Positions 7,619 to 14,750 of a stretch of 14,750 nucleotides of DNA are shown one piece after another. Both the position numbers and the translations under genes were made by a program. The notes beneath the pieces were generated by a model, which had not been told where the DNA came from, ran no database searches, and saw nothing but the letters and a program-made list of their open reading frames with translations. Every line of letters begins with the position of its first letter. Within the stretch, counting starts at the first letter, position 1. The stretch comes from Brevundimonas sp. (GTDB taxonomy: Bacteria > Pseudomonadota > Alphaproteobacteria > Caulobacterales > Caulobacteraceae). The stretch is taken from positions 1-14,750 of the forward strand of contig JANJTI010000061.1 in NCBI GenBank assembly GCA_024711185.1, read 5' to 3'.

Positions 7619-8385
7619 TCAGTTCTTCAGCCGGTAGCCGGTGCGGAAGATCCAGCCGACCACCGCCAGGCACAGCAGGAAGAAGCCCAGCGTGGCCGAG
7701 GCGCTGACCGCCAGACTTACGTCCGAGCTTTCGTAGAAGGCCCAGCGGAAGCCGGAGATCAGATAGACCACCGGGTTGAAGAGGGTGACCGTCCGCCACG
7801 GCTCGGGCAGCATGTCGATCGAGTAGAAGGCGCCGCCGAGGAAGGTCAGCGGCGTCACCACCAGCATCGGCACGAACTGCAGCTGTTCGAAATTCTGCGC
7901 CCAGATGCCGATGATGAAACCGAACAGGCTGAAGGTGGTCGAGATCAGGATCAGGAAGCCCAGCATCCAGACCGGGTGGAGGATCTGCAGCGGCACGAAG
8001 AACGAGGCCGTGGCGAGGATGATCAGCCCCAGCACCGCCGACTTGGTCGCCGCGGCCCCCACATAGGCGATGACGATCTCCAGCGGCGACACGGGCGCCG
8101 ACAACAGCTCGTAGATGGTGCCGGTGAACTTCGGGAAGTAGATCCCGAAACTGGCGTTGAAGATCGACTGGGTGAACAGGCTGAGCATGATCAGCCCGGG
8201 CACGATGAAGGCGCCGTAGGCGACGCCGTCGATCTCCGTCATGCGGCTGCCGATGGCCGAGCCGAAGACCACGAAGTACAGCGCCGTGGTGATCACCGGC
8301 GTGACCACCGACTGCCACAGGGTGCGCAGCGCGCGCGCCATCTCGAAGCGGTAGATGGCCCAGACGCCGTAGCCATTGAAGCTCA

Positions 8386-8386
<1 letters not shown>
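7619..8386 (-). CDS. ABC-2 type transporter permease (YadH-like)
   Basis: 255-aa integral membrane protein with about six membrane helices, of the ABC-2 exporter permease family. Seen: an N-terminal amphipathic stretch ([32 protein letters not shown]); the family's [48 protein letters not shown] region; and a C-terminal [21 protein letters not shown] loop before [11 protein letters not shown]. Length is normal. Its ATG shares one base with the ATPase stop codon (TAATG at 8386), and a GGAGG site lies seven bases upstream inside the ATPase gene, so the two are co-expressed. Together they form a homodimeric-type exporter (two permeases, two ATPases) in the inner membrane. Substrate unknown; relatives are linked to drugs, lipids or polysaccharides. 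Confidence 0.94.
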
Positions 8387-9324
<938 letters not shown>

Positions 9325-9471
9325 CGGCGCCCTCCGAGGTCCACGCCAGATATGCGTCGTCCTGCCGCACCTCAAGGGGGCGGCGGGCGAGCGGAGCCAT
9401 ATCGCGGTTGCGGTGTTTGGGAGACCGTGCGCATCCGTCTCCCCCGCTCCCTGTCCCGAAAACCCGGCCGG

Positions 9472-10305
9472 ATGGGGCGTTCCCGTCGCCGCCTGGCGCG
9501 GGAAGCGCTCGAATGGACGGCACGCATCGGCTACGGCGCGCGCGGCTTCGTCTACCTTTCGGCCGGGGTCCTCACCCTGCTCGCTGTCGCCGACCGCATG
9601 GACGGCGCGGCGGGCGCCCGGGAAAGTCTGTTCTGGCTGTCGCAACAGCCGTTTGGCCGGGCGTGGCTGCTCCTGGCAGGCCTCGGCCTGCTGGCGTTTG
9701 TGGGATGGCGGGTCCTGCAGTCCGTATTCGACGCCGATCACGAGGGTCTGGGCCGGCACGGTCTCGGCACGCGCATGAGCCAGGCCTTCAGCGGGTTGGG
9801 GTACGCCCTGCTCGCCGTCAGCGCCTTTCGGCTCCTCGTCCGGGCTCCCGCGGACCCCTCCGCCGAGGAGGTCGCCACCGGCCGCGAACGCGCCGAGCAA
9901 TTGCTGTCCTTGCCCTTCGGCAACTGGCTCCTCGTCGGCATCGGCCTGTGCATCGCCGGCGTCGGCGTGGCCAACGTGGTCAAGGCCTGGCGCGAGGATT
10001 TCACTGAATACCTGGCCTGCTCCGCCGACCTGTGCCGCCGGGTCGCGCCGCTGGCCAGGGCCGGCTACATGGCGCGTGGATTCGCGTGGCTGCCGCTCGC
10101 GGCGCTGATCGTGCTCGCCGGCCTGAGGGCCAGCGCGGCCGACGTCACAAGTTTCGGCGCCGCCCTCGACGCCGTCGAACGCCAACCGGCCGGAGCCTGG
10201 TTCCTGGCGCCTGCCGCGCTGGGCTTCATCGCCTTCGGCCTGTTTTCCTTCGTGGAGGCCCGCTTCCGCCGCATCCGGCCGCCGCCCGAGGTGCTGCCCT
10301 CCTGA
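9472..10305 (+). CDS. DUF1206 membrane protein with three internal repeats
   Basis: 277-aa membrane protein made of three related blocks of two helices each, typical of DUF1206. The repeats begin [16 protein letters not shown] (17-32), [16 protein letters not shown] (103-118) and [17 protein letters not shown] (192-208), and each ends in an aromatic/basic segment ([28 protein letters not shown]). Six membrane segments are expected; biochemical function is unknown. The ATG at 9472 gives the usual short basic N-terminus but has no ribosome site. A GTG at 9427, with GGGAG three bases upstream, would add 15 residues and is a real alternative. Divergent from the ABC operon; followed at once by a strong hairpin. 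Confidence 0.85.
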   Translation: MGRSRRRLAREALEWTARIGYGARGFVYLSAGVLTLLAVADRMDGAAGARESLFWLSQQPFGRAWLLLAGLGLLAFVGWRVLQSVFDADHEGLGRHGLGTRMSQAFSGLGYALLAVSAFRLLVRAPADPSAEEVATGRERAEQLLSLPFGNWLLVGIGLCIAGVGVANVVKAWREDFTEYLACSADLCRRVAPLARAGYMARGFAWLPLAALIVLAGLRASAADVTSFGAALDAVERQPAGAWFLAPAALGFIAFGLFSFVEARFRRIRPPPEVLPS

Positions 10306-10310
10306 ACGCG

Positions 10311-10340
10311 AACAGCCCCGGCGTCGCCGCCGGGGCTGTT
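10311..10340. terminator. Bidirectional hairpin terminator between convergent genes
   Basis: A perfect 13-bp stem (AACAGCCCCGGCG pairing with CGCCGGGGCTGTT) with a 4-base loop lies six bases after the DUF1206 stop and 15 bases beyond the stop of the convergent gene. Short T-containing tails follow on both sides, so it probably stops transcription from both directions. Confidence 0.85.
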
Positions 10341-10355
10341 GCTTCTGGCCGCCCG

Positions 10356-10880
10356 TCAGTCGAGCGGGGCGATCACGATGCGCGGCGGCGCCGCTTCGGC
10401 GGTCGTCGGCGCGGTGTTCAGCGTCGTCGTCGTTTCGCTGCTCTCCACGACCTCCGTCGGGGCGACCGCGGGCGCGACCTCGCGCTGGACCGGAGCCGGG
10501 GCGGCGCGGCGAGCCGGGGCGGCACGGCGGACGACCGGGGCCGGGGCGATGTCGCGCGGAAGGGGGGCCGCATCGACAGGCGCGGGGACTGGCGCCGCGG
10601 CGGGGGCGAGGGCGGCCGGAGCTGCGGCGGGCACGACCGGGGCGGTCGCAGCCGGCTCGGCCAGCGCCGGAGCGTCCCGTCCACTGTCCATCAGCATCAT
10701 GGCGGCGGCGCCGCCGAGCACCAGCGCGCCCACGGGAGCCAGGATCATCCAGCTGCGGACGCCGCTCTTGCGCCCCTTGCGGCTGCGACCGCGAGCGTAG
10801 ACGGGGACATAGGCTTCCTCCGTCCGCGCGGGGGCTTCGGCGTAGGTTCGGGCCGTATCGTCAGTATAGGTCAGGGACAT
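10356..10880 (-). CDS. Ala/Pro-rich single-pass membrane protein, 174 aa
   Basis: Residues 1-25 are acidic/polar and 26-43 strongly basic ([13 protein letters not shown]). Residues 44-64 form one membrane helix ([21 protein letters not shown]), so the N-terminus is probably cytoplasmic. From 65 to the end is an Ala/Pro/Val-rich, probably periplasmic tail, finishing in PPRIVIAP (165-172) plus LD. No enzyme domain is seen. The start is supported by GGAGGA about eight bases before the ATG. It has the same layout as the protein at 6517-7533, including the PPxIVxAP motif, although the rest is too low in complexity to prove kinship. It ends on the shared hairpin terminator; a 7-bp inverted repeat lies 30-56 bases upstream of the start. 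Confidence 0.75.
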   Translation of the reverse strand: MSLTYTDDTARTYAEAPARTEEAYVPVYARGRSRKGRKSGVRSWMILAPVGALVLGGAAAMMLMDSGRDAPALAEPAATAPVVPAAAPAALAPAAAPVPAPVDAAPLPRDIAPAPVVRRAAPARRAAPAPVQREVAPAVAPTEVVESSETTTTLNTAPTTAEAAPPRIVIAPLD

Positions 10881-10909
10881 TCTGCATTCCTCCAGATCTT
10901 CGGAGCTCA

Positions 10910-10936
10910 GGAACCGACTGCAGCGACCACGGTTCC
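10910..10936. repeat. Inverted repeat GGAACCG-N13-CGGTTCC
   Basis: Perfect 7-base arms (10910-10916 and 10930-10936) lie 30 bases upstream of the start codon at 10880. The position suits either an operator or a leader-RNA hairpin of the minus-strand gene. It has no T-run, so it is not an obvious terminator. Confidence 0.4.
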
Positions 10937-10946
10937 GTGAACATCT

Positions 10947-10972
10947 GCAAAGCCCCCAAGAAACACCTTTGC
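10947..10972. repeat. Inverted repeat GCAAAG-N14-CTTTGC
   Basis: Six-base arms at 10947-10952 and 10967-10972, ten bases from the neighbouring GGAACCG repeat. Arm centres are two helical turns apart (20 bases), as for a dimeric regulator binding site. Function is inference. Confidence 0.3.
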
Positions 10973-11201
10973 TGACACAGTTGAGGCGCGAATCGTGCAG
11001 GCTCCGGCATTCGCCTGTTCTTTTTCGGCCTCTTGCGGCGACCGGACCCCTAAAGGATTACGCAGCGTCACCGCCGCATCGGCGCCACGCATCGCCACAA
11101 AGCGCTGCGCGGAGCGCCGCAGATTCTCCCGGCGGTTGACCCGCGGGACCCGCTTGTCCATCACCGGAGACGGCGGCGTTCAGACACGGAGTGACGTGGA
11201 C

Positions 11202-13001
11202 ATGGGTCTGGTGGCGAACATCCGGCGCGACCTGCGCTTCGTGAAGGGACTGCGCCGCCTGCTGAACCGCATCAAGCCGATCGATCTCGACAGCCCCGTC
11301 CTCGTCTGTGACGACTGGGAAGAGGCGGTCGACCGGTTCCCGGACCAGATCGCCATCGAGGACGACCGGCGCTCGATCAGCTATCGCGAGCTGGACGCCA
11401 TGGCCAACCGCTTCGGCCACTGGGCCCAGAGCCGGCGGCTGAAGCGCGGCGACACCGTCGCGCTGGTGATGCTGAACCGCGCCGAATACATCGCCGCCTG
11501 GATGGGCTTCGCCAAGGTCGGGGTCGGGGCGGCCCTGATCAACACCAACCTGACCGGCCACGCCCTCGCCCACTGCCTGGCCATTTCGAACGCCTCCCAG
11601 GTGGTCACCGACGAGGACTGCTGGCGCAAGGTCGAGGAGGCCCGGCCGCTGGTCGGCCGGACCCTGATGCTCTGGGTGCTTGGACTGGCCGACGCCGACG
11701 AGGCGGACGAGCGCCGCGGCCTCGACAAGCCGGTGCGCAGCGGCTCCTCGGTGCGCCCCGCCGCCTCCGTCCGCGCCGGACTGACCAATCGCGACACCGC
11801 CCTTTACATCTACACTTCGGGCACCACCGGCCTGCCGAAGGCGGCCAAGGTGACCCACGCCCGCGCCCGCACCTACATGCGCGCCTTCGCGGGCGCGACG
11901 GCAGCCACGGAGAAGGACGTCACCTACAACGTCCTGCCGCTGTACCACTCCACCGGCGGGCTGGTCGGCATCGGGCCGGCCCTGCTGAACGGCGGCCGGC
12001 TGGTGCTGCGCAAGCGCTTCTCGGCGACCAGTTTCTGGCCCGACGTGAAGGCGAGCGGCGCGACCCTGTTCGTCTACATCGGCGAGCTGTGCCGGTACCT
12101 GGTCAATTGCCCCGAGCACGCCGACGAGCGCGCGCACAAGCTGCGGCTGGCTTTCGGGAACGGGCTCCGGCCGGATGTCTGGACGGACTTCCAGAAGCGC
12201 TTCGCCATCCCGGACATCCTCGAATTCTACGGCTCGACCGAAGGCAACGTCTCGCTGTTCAACTTCGACGGAAAACCGGGCGCCATCGGCCGCGCCCCGG
12301 GCTTCCTGAAGAAGCAGATCAACTTCCGCCTGGTGCGCTTCGACCTCGACACCGAGGCGCCCGCACGCGGTCCCGACGGTCTGTGCCAGCCGGTGCGGCC
12401 GGGCGAGGTCGGCGAGGCCATCGGCCGGATCGGCGACGACACCCGCCATGCCTTCTCCGGCTACGCCGACAAGGCGGCCTCGGAGCAGAAGATCCTGCGC
12501 GACGCGTTCGAGCGCGGCGACCGCTGGTTCCGCACCGGCGACCTGATGCGTCAGGACTCCGAAGGCTACGTCTACTTCATAGACCGCATCGGAGACACCT
12601 TCCGCTGGAAGGGCGAGAACGTCTCCACTGCCGAGGTCGAGCAGCGGCTCGCCGACGCGCCGGGCGTTAAGGAGGTCATCGCCTACGGCGTCCCCGTCCC
12701 CGGACAGGACGGCAAGGCCGGCATGGTCGCCCTGGTGATCGACGGCAAATTCAACGCCCGCGCCTTCGCGGACTGGGTCGACCAGGAGCTGCCGGTCTAC
12801 GCCCGGCCCGTCTTCGTGCGGCTCATCAAGGCGGCCGAGACCACCGGCACCTTCAAGTACCGCAAGGTCGACCTGGTGGCCCAGGGCTTCGACCCCGAAC
12901 AGGTCGACGGGGCGCTGTACGTCCGCGGCGGCAAGAGCGGCTACACCCGACTGAGCGAGGCGGCCCGGGCCGCCATTCTGGGCGGCGACACCCGCCTCTG
13001 A
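11202..13001 (+). CDS. Long-chain acyl-CoA synthetase, FATP/FadD6 type
   Basis: 599-aa ANL-superfamily enzyme that activates long- or very-long-chain fatty acids to acyl-CoA through an acyl-AMP intermediate. Seen: ATP-binding loop YTSGTTGLPKAAK (204-216), the FYGSTEGN motif (342-349) typical of fatty-acid-transport-protein-like synthetases, TGDL (445-448), the hinge and adenylate motif DRIGDTFRWKGENVS (461-475), and the C-terminal TGTFKYRKVDL (548-558) with the likely catalytic Lys552. All key residues are intact and the length is normal. The start chosen is the ATG at 11202 with GGAG at 11188-11191; a GTG six bases upstream is possible, and the longer open frame from 10995 lacks coding character. 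Membrane-associated fatty-acid uptake, degradation or lipid recycling is the likely role. It stands alone, with MotA 79 bases downstream. Confidence 0.93.
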   Translation: MGLVANIRRDLRFVKGLRRLLNRIKPIDLDSPVLVCDDWEEAVDRFPDQIAIEDDRRSISYRELDAMANRFGHWAQSRRLKRGDTVALVMLNRAEYIAAWMGFAKVGVGAALINTNLTGHALAHCLAISNASQVVTDEDCWRKVEEARPLVGRTLMLWVLGLADADEADERRGLDKPVRSGSSVRPAASVRAGLTNRDTALYIYTSGTTGLPKAAKVTHARARTYMRAFAGATAATEKDVTYNVLPLYHSTGGLVGIGPALLNGGRLVLRKRFSATSFWPDVKASGATLFVYIGELCRYLVNCPEHADERAHKLRLAFGNGLRPDVWTDFQKRFAIPDILEFYGSTEGNVSLFNFDGKPGAIGRAPGFLKKQINFRLVRFDLDTEAPARGPDGLCQPVRPGEVGEAIGRIGDDTRHAFSGYADKAASEQKILRDAFERGDRWFRTGDLMRQDSEGYVYFIDRIGDTFRWKGENVSTAEVEQRLADAPGVKEVIAYGVPVPGQDGKAGMVALVIDGKFNARAFADWVDQELPVYARPVFVRLIKAAETTGTFKYRKVDLVAQGFDPEQVDGALYVRGGKSGYTRLSEAARAAILGGDTRL

Positions 13002-13024
13002 CGAGCGGCGTTCGCAACCGGCCC

Positions 13025-13036
13025 TTAATCATTAAC
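13025..13036. promoter_or_regulatory. TTAATCATTAAC element upstream of motA
   Basis: Two TTAA cores three bases apart lie 45-56 bases upstream of the MotA start, in a GC-rich setting where such words are scarce. CtrA, the cell-cycle regulator of flagellar genes in Caulobacter relatives, binds TTAA-N7-TTAAC or half-sites such as TTAACCAT. The spacing here is not the full consensus, so this is at best a half-site candidate. Confidence 0.3.
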
Positions 13037-13080
13037 GGCGATGGTCGGCGTCTCTCGCGCGCGCAGGACTCTCGCCCTTC

Positions 13081-13950
13081 ATGTTCCAGATTATCGGCAT
13101 CGTGCTGCTGTTCGCCATGGTGTTCGGCAGCTACATCCTCGCGGGCGGCAAGATGGAGGTCATTCTCCACTCCCTGCCCTACGAGCTGATGGCCATCCTC
13201 GGCGCCGGCGTTGCCGCCTTCCTGATCGGCAACAGCGTTCCGACGATCAAGTCCACCCTCGCCGGGTTCGGCAAGGTGTTCGCCGGCAACAAGTGGAAGA
13301 AGGGCGACTACAAGGACCTGCTCTCGCTCCTGTTCCAGCTCACCAAGACGATGAAGTCCAAGGGCGTCATCGCGCTGGAGAGCCACATCGAGAAGCCGGC
13401 CGAGTCCCCGATCTTCCAGAAGTACCCGAAGATCCTGAAGGACCACTTCGCGACCGACTTCATCTGCGACACCCTGCGGATGATGACCATGAACCTCGAG
13501 GATCCGCACCAGATCGAGGACGCCATGGAGAAGCAGCTCGAGAAGCACCACCACGAGGGCCTCGCGGGCGCCCACGCGCTGCAGACCATGGCGGACGGCC
13601 TGCCGGCGCTCGGCATCGTCGCGGCGGTGCTGGGGGTGATCAAGACCATGGGGTCGATCACCGAACCGCCGGAGATTCTGGGCGGCATGATCGGGGGGGC
13701 CCTCGTCGGGACCTTCCTCGGCGTATTCCTCGCCTACGGTCTGGTGGGTCCGATGGCGGTGCGGCTGAAGGACATCGTCGACGGCGACCACGCCTTCTAC
13801 AAGATCATCCAGTCGGTGCTGGTCGCGCACCTCCATGGCAACGCAGCGCAGATCTCGGTCGAGATCGGCCGGGGCGACGTCCCGAGCACCGCCCAGCCCT
13901 CCTTCGCGGAGCTGGAGGAAGCCCTGTCCGGGGCCCCGGCCGAGGCCTGA
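13081..13950 (+). CDS. motA: Flagellar motor stator protein MotA
   Basis: 289-aa inner-membrane protein; with MotB it forms the ion-driven stator of the flagellar motor. Four membrane helices are seen (about 1-20, 33-51, 172-191, 199-222), with the large cytoplasmic loop between helices 2 and 3. Functional residues recalled from the E. coli protein can be placed: Pro173 is Pro175 (LPALGIVAAVLGV), Pro222 is Pro224 (VGPMA), Glu98 is Glu100 (ALESHIEKP), and Arg90 is replaced by Lys92, a conservative change. The C-terminal PSFAELEEAL is also conserved. The start is the ATG at 13081, with only a weak AGGA twelve bases upstream. motB is not adjacent, as in Caulobacter, where the two are unlinked. 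Confidence 0.96.
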   Translation: MFQIIGIVLLFAMVFGSYILAGGKMEVILHSLPYELMAILGAGVAAFLIGNSVPTIKSTLAGFGKVFAGNKWKKGDYKDLLSLLFQLTKTMKSKGVIALESHIEKPAESPIFQKYPKILKDHFATDFICDTLRMMTMNLEDPHQIEDAMEKQLEKHHHEGLAGAHALQTMADGLPALGIVAAVLGVIKTMGSITEPPEILGGMIGGALVGTFLGVFLAYGLVGPMAVRLKDIVDGDHAFYKIIQSVLVAHLHGNAAQISVEIGRGDVPSTAQPSFAELEEALSGAPAEA

Positions 13951-13977
13951 ATCACGGCTCGCTCACGGAACTTCAAA

Positions 13978-13987
13978 CGTGATCACG
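13978..13987. repeat. CGTGATCACG palindrome
   Basis: Perfect 10-base palindrome in the spacer between motA and the first lipoprotein gene, about 95 bases upstream of that start. It could be an operator; it has no T-run and is too short to terminate motA transcription. No other motA terminator was seen in this 132-base gap. Confidence 0.3.
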
Positions 13988-14082
13988 CGTGCGGGAACAC
14001 GCCCGCGCGCCGCCGGTTGACCTGCCGACGAGCGGTGAAGCGGCCGGAGCGGTTCGGTCGCGCGATCGTCGGAGGACATCTG

Positions 14083-14397
14083 ATGCGACTCATCACAATC
14101 ACCCTGGCCACGGCCGGAGCTCTCGCCCTTGCGGCCTGTTCCGGCGGTGACGACACCGCCGCGACCGAGGCGGCCGACGCCGCCGACGCGGGCGCGTATG
14201 CCGGAGCGACGGCTCCGGCGGATGGATCCATGGCGCCGACCGACGGCTCGATGCCGGCGGACGGGACGACCACGACGACGCGGCCCGACGGAAGCACGAC
14301 CTCGCCCGGCGGAATGACGACGACTCCGGGCACGACCCCGCCGCCCACTCTTCCCCCCGAAGGGGACATGCCGTCCACCACGCCGCCGCCGCAGTAG
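14083..14397 (+). CDS. Small Thr/Pro/Gly-rich lipoprotein, 104 aa
   Basis: Residues 1-18 are a lipoprotein signal peptide (MRLITITLATAGALALAA) with lipobox LAAC and lipidated Cys19. The next residue is Ser rather than Asp, so sorting to the outer membrane is expected if Lol rules apply. The mature part is disordered: an Asp/Ala stretch (23-48), a doubled DGSM unit (47-57), then Thr/Pro/Gly-rich sequence to the end. No domain is recognised. The start is well supported by GGAGG seven bases before the ATG (14071-14075). A longer in-frame start at 14017 would destroy the signal peptide. It ends 27 bases before a strong hairpin terminator. A second small lipoprotein with a near-identical signal peptide layout follows. 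Confidence 0.85.
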   Translation: MRLITITLATAGALALAACSGGDDTAATEAADAADAGAYAGATAPADGSMAPTDGSMPADGTTTTTRPDGSTTSPGGMTTTPGTTPPPTLPPEGDMPSTTPPPQ

Positions 14398-14424
14398 ATC
14401 GCCGGACCGCACGACGTCGCCGGA

Positions 14425-14450
14425 GGGGCCGCCCGTGCGGCCCCTTCTTC
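14425..14450 (+). terminator. Intrinsic terminator after the first lipoprotein gene
   Basis: A perfect 8-bp GC stem (GGGGCCGC pairing with GCGGCCCC, 14425-14444) with a 4-base loop CCGT is followed by TTCTTC. It lies 27 bases after the stop codon and separates the two lipoprotein genes into different transcripts. Confidence 0.85.
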
Positions 14451-14565
14451 GTGCTGTCATCCTGTTCACGAACCCGTGAGAATTCGCTTGCACCCGTGGT
14501 CACGTTCCCGTTATCTCGGGGCTGCGAGGATTCATGACCTCGTGACCCTTCTGAAGGACAACCCA

Positions 14566-14750
14566 ATGCGCATCACCGCTCTGATCGCCGCCTCGGCCGC
14601 CGCTCTGGCCTTGGCCGCCTGCCAGCCGGCCACCGAAGAAGCCCCGGCCGCCGACGCCGCCGCCGCCGACGCCGCCGCCGCCGACGCCGCTGCTGACACC
14701 GCCACCGACGCCGCCGCGACCGCCGACGCCGCCGCCGCCGACGCCGCCGC
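14566..14750 (+). CDS. Small Ala/Asp-rich lipoprotein (C-terminus beyond window edge)
   Basis: Sixty-one residues are visible. Residues 1-18 form a lipoprotein signal peptide (MRITALIAASAAALALAA) with lipobox LAAC, Cys19, and Gln at +2, which predicts outer-membrane sorting. The mature part begins QPATEEAPAAD, then runs into Asp-Ala repeats (AAAAD units) to the window end; more may follow. The start is supported by AAGGA (14554-14558) seven bases upstream of the ATG. The upstream 115 bases after the terminator hold TTGCAC (14488-14493) and TTATCT (14511-14516) separated by 17 bases, a weak promoter candidate. The Ala-Asp tract could be a flexible tether, but composition this simple allows no homology-based function. 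Confidence 0.8.
   Translation, partial: MRITALIAASAAALALAACQPATEEAPAADAAAADAAAADAAADTATDAAATADAAAADAA
14648..14750 (+). repeat. GCC/GAC-rich imperfect tandem repeat inside the lipoprotein gene
   Basis: An imperfect repeat of about 15 bases, built from GCC triplets with one GAC, encodes Ala-Ala-Ala-Ala-Asp units. The repeats are in frame and some units are degenerate (GCTGCTGAC, ACCGCC). Such tracts can change length by slippage in multiples of three, altering protein length without breaking the frame. Confidence 0.7.

Larger units (their letters stand above)
10881..11201. other. 321-base intergenic region without a gene
   Basis: This spacer separates the divergent Ala/Pro-rich membrane protein and acyl-CoA synthetase genes. 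It is less GC-rich near 10940-11060 and holds two inverted repeats (10910-10936 and 10947-10972), listed separately. Open frames cross it on both strands (10907-11164 minus; 10995-11201 plus), but they lack ribosome sites and the GC third-position bias of real genes here. Promoters for both neighbours must lie here, but I could not define a convincing -35/-10 pair. Confidence 0.6.

Noticed and set aside
10907..11164. Possible 85-aa gene on the minus strand in the intergenic region
   Set aside because: No ribosome site, no recognisable domain, and codon third positions lack the strong GC bias of the genuine genes here.
10995..11201. 69-residue N-terminal extension of the acyl-CoA synthetase
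   Set aside because: The extension is Arg/Ser-rich with no similarity to the family N-terminus. A GGAG site precedes the ATG at 11202.
14640..14750. CRISPR-like or satellite array suggested by regular GCC/GAC repeats
   Set aside because: There are no unique spacers and the units are in-frame triplets encoding Ala/Asp inside a lipoprotein gene, so this is coding low complexity.

Overview
This is a very GC-rich stretch of bacterial chromosome. Its gene content points to an alphaproteobacterium, most likely of the Caulobacterales (Brevundimonas/Caulobacter/Phenylobacterium type). The clues are a ChvI/ChvG-type two-component pair, a MotA without an adjacent motB, and many Ala/Pro-rich small envelope proteins. 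The genus is inference from gene content; no rRNA, tRNA or lineage-specific marker is present. Long antisense open frames are a by-product of the base composition and were discounted.

Layout. 1-1580 (minus) is a ChvG-type sensor kinase cut by the window edge. It follows and overlaps a ChvI-type response regulator (1549-2253, minus, TTG start). Divergent from these, 2429-4147 (plus) encodes a 572-aa protein I do not recognise. It converges on a small zinc-ribbon protein (4161-4490, minus). Next comes a tightly packed minus-strand operon, ArsR-type repressor > SRPBCC/AHSA1 protein > glutathione S-transferase (6048 down to 4569), with both junctions being 4-base stop/start overlaps. A small helical protein (6139-6516, plus) meets, stop codon against stop codon, a 338-aa Pro/Ala-rich single-pass membrane protein (6517-7533, minus). 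An ABC-2 exporter pair (ATPase 8386-9324, permease 7619-8386, minus) follows. A DUF1206 membrane protein (9472-10305, plus) then ends at a strong hairpin shared with a second Ala/Pro-rich single-pass membrane protein (10356-10880, minus). After about 320 bases without a gene come a FATP/FadD-type long-chain acyl-CoA synthetase (11202-13001, plus), MotA (13081-13950, plus) and two small lipoproteins (14083-14397, and 14566 to the window end, plus).

How they work together. Apart from the two-component pair, the ArsR operon and the ABC pair, the genes look like independent housekeeping or envelope units. ChvG/ChvI senses envelope or acid stress in related bacteria. The ArsR operon probably makes a small self-regulated stress or detoxification unit. 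The two Ala/Pro-rich membrane proteins share architecture and a short C-terminal motif (PPxIVxAP), so they may be relatives. I see no mobile element, CRISPR array, phage gene, RNA gene or defence system. The window reads as ordinary core chromosome with several uncharacterised genes, and I found no convincing new multi-gene system.
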